The notes beneath the pieces are model-generated. The model was not told the origin of the DNA. It saw nothing but the letters and a program-made list of their open reading frames with translations, and made no database searches. From Methylonatrum kenyense (GTDB lineage: Bacteria > Pseudomonadota > Gammaproteobacteria > Nitrococcales > Aquisalimonadaceae), in assembly GCF_023195885.1 (NCBI RefSeq), contig NZ_JALPKO010000001.1, forward strand, positions 406,031 through 470,030: DNA of 64,000 nt. Reading direction: 5' to 3'. Shown one piece after another: positions 59,648-64,000 of the stretch. How positions within the stretch are numbered: position 1 is the stretch's first letter; each line of letters begins with the position of its first letter. Both the position numbers and the translations under genes were made by a program.

Positions 59648-60787
59648 TCAGAAAGAGTACTGCGCCCGGGCAAGCGCAATACGCGGCTTGTCGCTACCCA
59701 CCTCGACACCGTTTGCGACGGCGGTGCTGTCTTTCACGTCGACCCAGATGTAGTTGAACATGAAGCGCAGGTTGCTGGTTGCGTAGTAGTTCACACCCAG
59801 CGTGATGTTGCGCTGCTCGCCGCCCTGCACCCCACGGTTATTCAGGTCGATATCGCTGTAGCGCGCGGCAATCTCCCAGGCACCGGTGGAGCGGGCCGGG
59901 CTGATGCCGCGGAAGTTGCCACCGCGATATCCCCGGCTCTCGCCGGTCAGCACGTAGCTGGCCTGGATGTGGTAGCCATCGAAGGTCGGATCCGAGTTGT
60001 CGTCGCGGTCCACACGCACCGAGATGTACTCGGCCTCGGCCGAGAACGGACCCGCCTGGTAGGCCAGTTCAAGGCCGTACTTGGTCGTGGAATCCACATC
60101 GCCCAGGGTGCCGGTGTCGATCAGGCGCACGCCGGCCGGGCGCGCCTCCGGACGATCACGGAAACGGCGGTCGGTCTGATCCCGTAGATCCTCGTAGGCC
60201 ACCGAGGCCCCGATATGGACCATCTGGCCATTGAAACGTGGCGCGTAGGCGATGCGGGCACCGACACCCAGCGATTCGTCATTGCCGTCTGCGGTGCCGC
60301 TGTCACCAATGCTGCGACCGAAACCCATGATGCGGAAATGCACCGCGTCCTGGTCGATGTGATAACCGACACCCAGGCGCCGGGAATCGACGATGGTGTT
60401 GCTGTTGGAGGCCCGCTCGATAAAGGTCATGTTGTTCGAGCTGGTGAGTTCGTTCAGCCCCATCGGCACCTTGAACTGGCCAATGGTGACCGCGCCGGTG
60501 CCGAGCCGGCGACGCAGATAGACGTCGTTGGCACTGGTGCCGTTCTCGGCAAAGTCGTACTCGATCCGGAACGACCAGTCGTCGTCCAGTGTGCCGCTCA
60601 CGCCCATCCGCGCACGACGGTTCAGAAAGCCGTCACCCAAAGGCACGTCGTCCTCGTCATGCACGCCGTAATCCAGGTGGAATCGGCCGCGGGGTTCCAA
60701 GGTGGGGTTGGCAAAGGCTTCAGCGGTGAAAAAGATACCCAGTCCGGCGGACAGGGCCAGTGCCGTCATTTTCGTCGTGGTTTTCAT
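59648..60787 (-). CDS. Phosphate-selective porin O/P family outer-membrane protein
   Basis: A 379-residue beta-barrel protein with a signal peptide (MKTTTKMTALALSAGLGIFF...AEAFA/NP). Alternating strand pattern: GRFHLDYGVHDEDD, FLNRRARMGVSGTLDDDWSF, RIEYDFAENGTSANDVYLRR, VTIGQFKVPMGLNELTSSNN, ending in aromatic Phe (LARAQYSF), the usual BAM signal. The RRxRxGVxGxLxxDW motif marks the OprO/OprP family, often phosphate or polyphosphate channels. Acidic loops suggest other substrates are possible. ATG 60787 fits the signal peptide; it has its own terminator. Confidence 0.9.
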   Translation of the reverse strand: MKTTTKMTALALSAGLGIFFTAEAFANPTLEPRGRFHLDYGVHDEDDVPLGDGFLNRRARMGVSGTLDDDWSFRIEYDFAENGTSANDVYLRRRLGTGAVTIGQFKVPMGLNELTSSNNMTFIERASNSNTIVDSRRLGVGYHIDQDAVHFRIMGFGRSIGDSGTADGNDESLGVGARIAYAPRFNGQMVHIGASVAYEDLRDQTDRRFRDRPEARPAGVRLIDTGTLGDVDSTTKYGLELAYQAGPFSAEAEYISVRVDRDDNSDPTFDGYHIQASYVLTGESRGYRGGNFRGISPARSTGAWEIAARYSDIDLNNRGVQGGEQRNITLGVNYYATSNLRFMFNYIWVDVKDSTAVANGVEVGSDKPRIALARAQYSF

Positions 60788-61089
60788 AGACTCGCTCGCT
60801 GCTCGAAAAATCATTGATTCCGGCCTGGCCGGTCGAGGTACCCGAGGGGGTCATTGGAGACGGGGGGCTTGTGCTTCGGGCCTGGCGGACCCGGCGACAC
60901 GCCGAGACCAGATCCGATGCGCAAACGCGGTACCCTCGATGCGTCCCCGGGTAGCGAGCGAAACGTTAGAGCCGGCAGGTGACAGCGCCGTGACGAATCG
61001 GTGGCGTTTTGATGTCGCCGCGACATGCGCGCAACAGGCTGTTGCGAAAACCGCGACGATTGGCCGCTTCTGTAGAGGATGAATCTTTG
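60788..61089. other. Divergent region between porin and epmA
   Basis: These 302 bases hold no gene. A weak Pho-box-like direct repeat (GTGACAG-cgcc-GTGACGA, 60979-60996; on the porin strand TCGTCAC-ggcg-CTGTCAC) lies about 190 bases before the porin start, with the 11-base period expected for PhoB half-sites but a GC-rich spacer. Confidence 0.3.
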
Positions 61090-62052
61090 ATGACAGGACG
61101 GAATGACGCGGACTGGCGCCCCGGCGCCTCCATCGAGCGCCTCCGGAAACGGGGCGAGTTACTGCGTCAGGTGCGTGGTTTTTTCGACAACCGGGGGGTG
61201 CTCGAGGTGGAGACGCCGCTGCTTTCCGAAGCGGCCAGCACCGATCCGATGCTGGAAACTGCGCAGGTGCAGCTCGACGGCAGGACGGCGCCCCTGTACC
61301 TGCACACCTCGCCGGAGTTTTTCATGAAGCGGTTGCTGGCCGCGGGCAGTGGCCCGATCTGGCAGATCTGCCGTGTGGTACGCGGCAATGAGCGGGGCCA
61401 GCGCCACAATCCCGAGTTCACGATGCTCGAATGGTACCGCCCGGGCTGGGATCACCAGCGTCTGATCACCGAGGTCACGGACCTGATCCAGGCCCTGTGC
61501 GGGGCGCGTCCGATAGAACGGTTCAGCTACGCGCAACTGTTCGCCCCCTTCGGCATTGACCCGCATCGATCCGACACCGCAACGGTAGGCCAACACGCGG
61601 AGAATATTGCCGGGGCACCCATGCCGGGGCTGGACCGCAACGCCTTGCTGGACCTGATTCTCGGCCAGGAAATTACGCCGACGCTGGGCCGTGACTGCAT
61701 TGCCGTTGTCGACAACTTTCCGGCGACGCAAGCCGCGCTGGCCCGCATCCGCCCGGGTGACCCGCCCCTGGCCGAACGCTTCGAGGTGTTCGTCGATGGG
61801 ATGGAACTGGCGAACGGTTTTCACGAGCTCGGCGATGCCGACGAGCAACGGCGGCGCTTCGCCGCGGATCAGCAGCTCCGCCGGGAAAAGGGGCAGACCG
61901 TGCGGCCGGTGGACGAACGCTTTCTGGCCGCCCTGGACCATGGCCTGCCCGACTGCGCCGGTGTTGCCCTGGGCCTGGACCGCTTGCTGATGGTTGCCCT
62001 GGGTGCGGAAACGATCGACGAGGTGATGGCGTTTCCGATTGAAAGGGCCTAA
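61090..62052 (+). CDS. epmA: EF-P--(R)-beta-lysine ligase
   Basis: A 320-residue class II lysyl-tRNA-synthetase-like enzyme without the anticodon-binding domain. It activates (R)-beta-lysine and attaches it to Lys34 of elongation factor P. Class II motifs: VLEVETPLLSEAASTDPMLE (motif 1), QICRVVRGNERGQRHNPEFTMLEWYR (motif 2) and CAGVALGLDRLLMVAL (motif 3). Length matches E. coli EpmA (325). ATG 61090 was chosen; the frame continues 27 codons upstream. Convergent with efp, with epmB just beyond, so the complete modification set is here. Confidence 0.95.
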   Translation: MTGRNDADWRPGASIERLRKRGELLRQVRGFFDNRGVLEVETPLLSEAASTDPMLETAQVQLDGRTAPLYLHTSPEFFMKRLLAAGSGPIWQICRVVRGNERGQRHNPEFTMLEWYRPGWDHQRLITEVTDLIQALCGARPIERFSYAQLFAPFGIDPHRSDTATVGQHAENIAGAPMPGLDRNALLDLILGQEITPTLGRDCIAVVDNFPATQAALARIRPGDPPLAERFEVFVDGMELANGFHELGDADEQRRRFAADQQLRREKGQTVRPVDERFLAALDHGLPDCAGVALGLDRLLMVALGAETIDEVMAFPIERA

Positions 62053-62055
62053 GAG

Positions 62056-62160
62056 AAGTTTTCAGGTTTCAGTGATTCAGTGTTCAGACGGTGCAGGCCT
62101 GCAACGCTCGTGCCGGAGCCGATTGTTTGTCTGAAAACTGAACACTGAACACTGAAATCT
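62056..62160. repeat. Family C repeat, imperfect copy
   Basis: ttttcaggtttcagtgattc then agtgttcagac pairs imperfectly with gtctgaaaactgaacactga then acactgaaa. Same motif set (TTCAGTGTTCAG) as the 33 bp repeats at 55296. It fills the 112-base gap between the convergent epmA and efp. Confidence 0.7.
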
Positions 62161-62164
62161 ATCC

Positions 62165-62731
62165 CTACTTAACTCTCGACACATACTCCCCGGTCCGGGT
62201 ATCGATTTTCAGCAATTCGCCTTCCTCGATGAACAGCGGCACGCGCACCACGGCGCCGGTCTCCAGGGTTGCGGGCTTGCCGCCGCCGCCACTGGTGTCC
62301 CCACGGACACCCGGATCGGTTTCGGTGACCGTGAGTTCGACAAAGTTCGGCGGCAGCACCTGCAGCGGTTCCCCGTTCCACAGCGTGACCGAGCACATAT
62401 CCTGCTCCTTCAGCCACTTGGCCGCGTCGCCCACGGCTGCCTGACCGGCAGGCAACTGCTCGAAGCTGTTGGGATCCATGAAATGCCAGAATTCACCGTC
62501 GCTGTAGAGATACTGCAGTTCAGTGTCCATCACATCGGCAGCTTCCACCGAATCACCGGACTTGAAGGTCCGCTCGATGACCTTGCCGGTCTTGAGGTTG
62601 CGGACCCGCACGCGGTTGAAGGCCTGACCCTTGCCGGGCTTCACGAACTCGTTCTCGACGATGGCATAGGGGTCGCCGTCGAGCATGATCTTGAGTCCGG
62701 ACTTGAATTCATTGGTACTGAAACTTGCCAT
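62165..62731 (-). CDS. efp: Elongation factor P
   Basis: A 188-residue three-domain translation factor that relieves ribosome stalling at polyproline. The N-terminal KOW-like domain carries the modified loop KPGKGQA with Lys34; domains II and III follow ([45 protein letters not shown]). Length equals E. coli EF-P (188). Lys34 together with epmA and epmB nearby implies beta-lysylation. Divergent from epmB, convergent with epmA. Confidence 0.97.
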   Translation of the reverse strand: MASFSTNEFKSGLKIMLDGDPYAIVENEFVKPGKGQAFNRVRVRNLKTGKVIERTFKSGDSVEAADVMDTELQYLYSDGEFWHFMDPNSFEQLPAGQAAVGDAAKWLKEQDMCSVTLWNGEPLQVLPPNFVELTVTETDPGVRGDTSGGGGKPATLETGAVVRVPLFIEEGELLKIDTRTGEYVSRVK

Positions 62732-62815
62732 GCAAATGCACTCCGGTTCAGGGTCTCGCGAAGCGCGAATGCTACCGAATTTACGATTCTGTTAGAACTG
62801 GGGCGTATTGGCGCT

Positions 62816-62857
62816 ACGGGAACACTGACTTCATTCCCGCGTCTGCGCCCGGAGACT
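62816..62857 (+). repeat. Family B repeat fragment upstream of epmB
   Basis: acgggaacactgacttcatt then cccgcgtctgcgcccggaga matches the left end of the 10508 element. Its last bases, GGAGA, form the ribosome binding site of epmB. Confidence 0.65.
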
Positions 62858-62862
62858 TGCCC

Positions 62863-63903
62863 ATGCAGTCAGTCCAGAACCCAACGACACAGCCCGCAAC
62901 GCCGGAACACTGGCAGGCGGTGTACCGGGAGGCCATCACGGATCCGGAAGAGCTGCTTGAGGCGCTCGATCTGCCGTCCGGCTTGTTGCCCGCGGCGCGC
63001 AAGGCTGCGGCCCTGTTTCCACTACGGGTACCACGCGGTTTTGTTGCGCGCATGGAGCCCGGAAACCCCGATGACCCCCTGCTGCGGCAGGTCCTGCCGC
63101 TAGCCGAGGAACAACGCAGCGTGCCCGGGTACCACGCCGACCCCGTCGGTGATCTGGCGGCCATGCCAATTCCCGGTGTGCTGCACAAGTACCACGGCCG
63201 TGTGTTGCTGGTCATGACCGGGGCCTGCGCAATCAATTGCCGCTACTGCTTTCGCCGGCACTTCCCCTATGCCGAGGCACAGCTCAGCCAGCGCCAGTGG
63301 CAGCAGGCACTGGACTACCTGCGGCAAGCAACGGATGTCAGTGAGGTCATCCTCTCGGGCGGCGACCCGCTGCTGCTACCCGATGCGAAGCTCGTGGATC
63401 GCCTGCGCGACCTGGACCAGATCCCGCACCTGAGTCGCTTGCGGATCCACAGTCGCCTGCCTGTGGTCCTGCCGGACCGCATGACCCGGACGCTGCGCGA
63501 AATGCTTGCCGGGTCCCGCCTTCAGGCGGTCCTGGTGCTGCACGCCAACCATGCCCGGGAACTCGACGGCCGTGTCACCGAGGGCATCAGGGGCCTATCC
63601 GGAAGCAACACGACCCTGCTCAATCAGGCCGTGCTGTTGCGCGGCGTGAACGACAGCGCAGAGGCGCAGATCGCACTGAGCGAGCGGCTGTTTCAAATCG
63701 GTGTGCTGCCCTACTACCTGCACTTGCTGGATCCGGTATCCGGTGCGGCACACTTTGACGTTGAATTGGACACCGCGCGCGAACTGCTGCACACCGTTCG
63801 CGCGCGCCTGCCCGGGTATCTAGTCCCCACGCTGGTCAGTGAACAGGCCGGCATGGCCAGCAAGACGCCGCATGTCAATAATGACGGGGTTTCCCTATAC
63901 TAG
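62863..63903 (+). CDS. epmB: EF-P beta-lysylation protein (lysine 2,3-aminomutase homolog)
   Basis: A 346-residue radical-SAM, PLP-dependent enzyme that turns L-lysine into (R)-beta-lysine for EpmA. The SAM cluster motif is CAINCRYCFRRHFPY (CxxxCxxC); other marks are VSEVILSGGDPLLLPD, RLRIHSRLPVVLPDR, a PLP-lysine candidate in the C-terminal part and YYLHLLDPVSGAAHF. Size matches E. coli EpmB (342). ATG 62863 has GGAG eight bases upstream, inside a repeat fragment. The final codons and TAG stop run into another family B element (GGGTTTCCCTATAC-TAGGGAAACCC). Confidence 0.95.
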   Translation: MQSVQNPTTQPATPEHWQAVYREAITDPEELLEALDLPSGLLPAARKAAALFPLRVPRGFVARMEPGNPDDPLLRQVLPLAEEQRSVPGYHADPVGDLAAMPIPGVLHKYHGRVLLVMTGACAINCRYCFRRHFPYAEAQLSQRQWQQALDYLRQATDVSEVILSGGDPLLLPDAKLVDRLRDLDQIPHLSRLRIHSRLPVVLPDRMTRTLREMLAGSRLQAVLVLHANHARELDGRVTEGIRGLSGSNTTLLNQAVLLRGVNDSAEAQIALSERLFQIGVLPYYLHLLDPVSGAAHFDVELDTARELLHTVRARLPGYLVPTLVSEQAGMASKTPHVNNDGVSLY

Positions 63904-64000
63904 GGAAACCCTGATTTATTCGCACGCCTGCGTTGGCGTTCGCATTTTTTCCGAGGCAAGGCGCGCTGCGCAGCGCCGCAGCAATTCTGCGGTCAAGCAG
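63887..64000 (-). mobile_element. Family B element cut by the window end
   Basis: From 63901, tagggaaaccctgatttatt then cgcacgcctgcgttggcgtt follows the complement of the right end of the 10508 element through ccgaggcaaggcgcgctgcg to tgcggtcaagcag at 64000. The bases just before form an 11 bp inverted repeat with its end (GGGTTTCCCTA-tac-TAGGGAAACCC, 63887-63911). Confidence 0.75.

Overview
The window is a 64 kb piece of a high-GC, densely coded bacterial chromosome. Several features point to a gammaproteobacterium: rnhA-dnaQ running divergently from gloB-mltD with a YafS-like methyltransferase between them, the elongation factor P beta-lysylation set (epmA, efp, epmB), a split adenosylcobalamin-dependent ribonucleotide reductase (nrdJ plus a TSCPD partner), the PA2778/PA2779 pair, and a UUP1/alpha-L-glutamate-ligase-like pair. 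The genus cannot be fixed from sequence alone; a halophilic or Ectothiorhodospiraceae-like lineage would fit but is inference. No rRNA, tRNA, CRISPR array, prophage or intact insertion sequence was seen.

Layout. 1-4 kb is an accessory patch: an unidentified gene cut by the window edge, a frameshifted IS481-like transposase remnant, a RHH/RelE toxin-antitoxin pair joined to a SWIM zinc-finger gene, and a second small overlapping pair ending in a DUF2283 protein. 4-8.4 kb is the NrdJ operon: nrdJ carries a 440-residue LAGLIDADG intein and is preceded by two NrdR-box-like sites exactly 31 bp apart. 8.7-15.7 kb holds a secreted protein of unknown function, a YdfG-like dehydrogenase, an RND efflux pair and a periplasmic DsrE-like protein. 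16-25 kb holds the UUP1/glutamate-ligase-like pair, a PAS-PAS-GGDEF-EAL protein, a NodIJ-type ABC exporter, a LEA-type lipoprotein, a Sel1-repeat protein and a DUF389 membrane protein. 25-31 kb holds cyclopropane fatty acid synthase plus DUF1295, an AgcS symporter, a small hyper-acidic secreted protein, nadA and a molybdopterin-binding-domain protein. 31-36 kb is the replication/repair cluster (yafS-like, rnhA, dnaQ, yigB-like; gloB and mltD divergent). 36-46 kb holds an MscS-type channel, a PA2778/PA2779 set with an extra lipoprotein, a lipoprotein gamma-glutamyltransferase, an exported MsrA and a SRPBCC protein. 46-50 kb carries the most unusual unit, an ATP-grasp protein followed 12 bp later by a 676-residue uncharacterised protein with a papain-like Gln/Cys/His/Asn arrangement. 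50-64 kb holds a PQQ-type sugar dehydrogenase, PPK2, a cardiolipin synthase operon with an exported histone-deacetylase-like enzyme, a giant FAD/Fe-S oxidoreductase, an OprO/P-like porin and the EF-P modification genes.

Three families of small dispersed repeats thread through the intergenic regions. The main one is a roughly 280 bp MITE-like element with 22 bp terminal inverted repeats and ends reading TA(A/G)GGAAAC. Copies or fragments lie at about 10.5, 23.3, 36.4, 37.3, 45.0, 62.8 and 63.9 kb. At four of these places (23.25, 36.43, 36.78 and 63.90 kb) the terminal TAA/TAG is the stop codon of the adjoining gene, and one copy supplies the ribosome binding site of epmB. A second family has perfect 33 bp inverted repeats (55.3 kb), and a third short arm is nested inside the other two.
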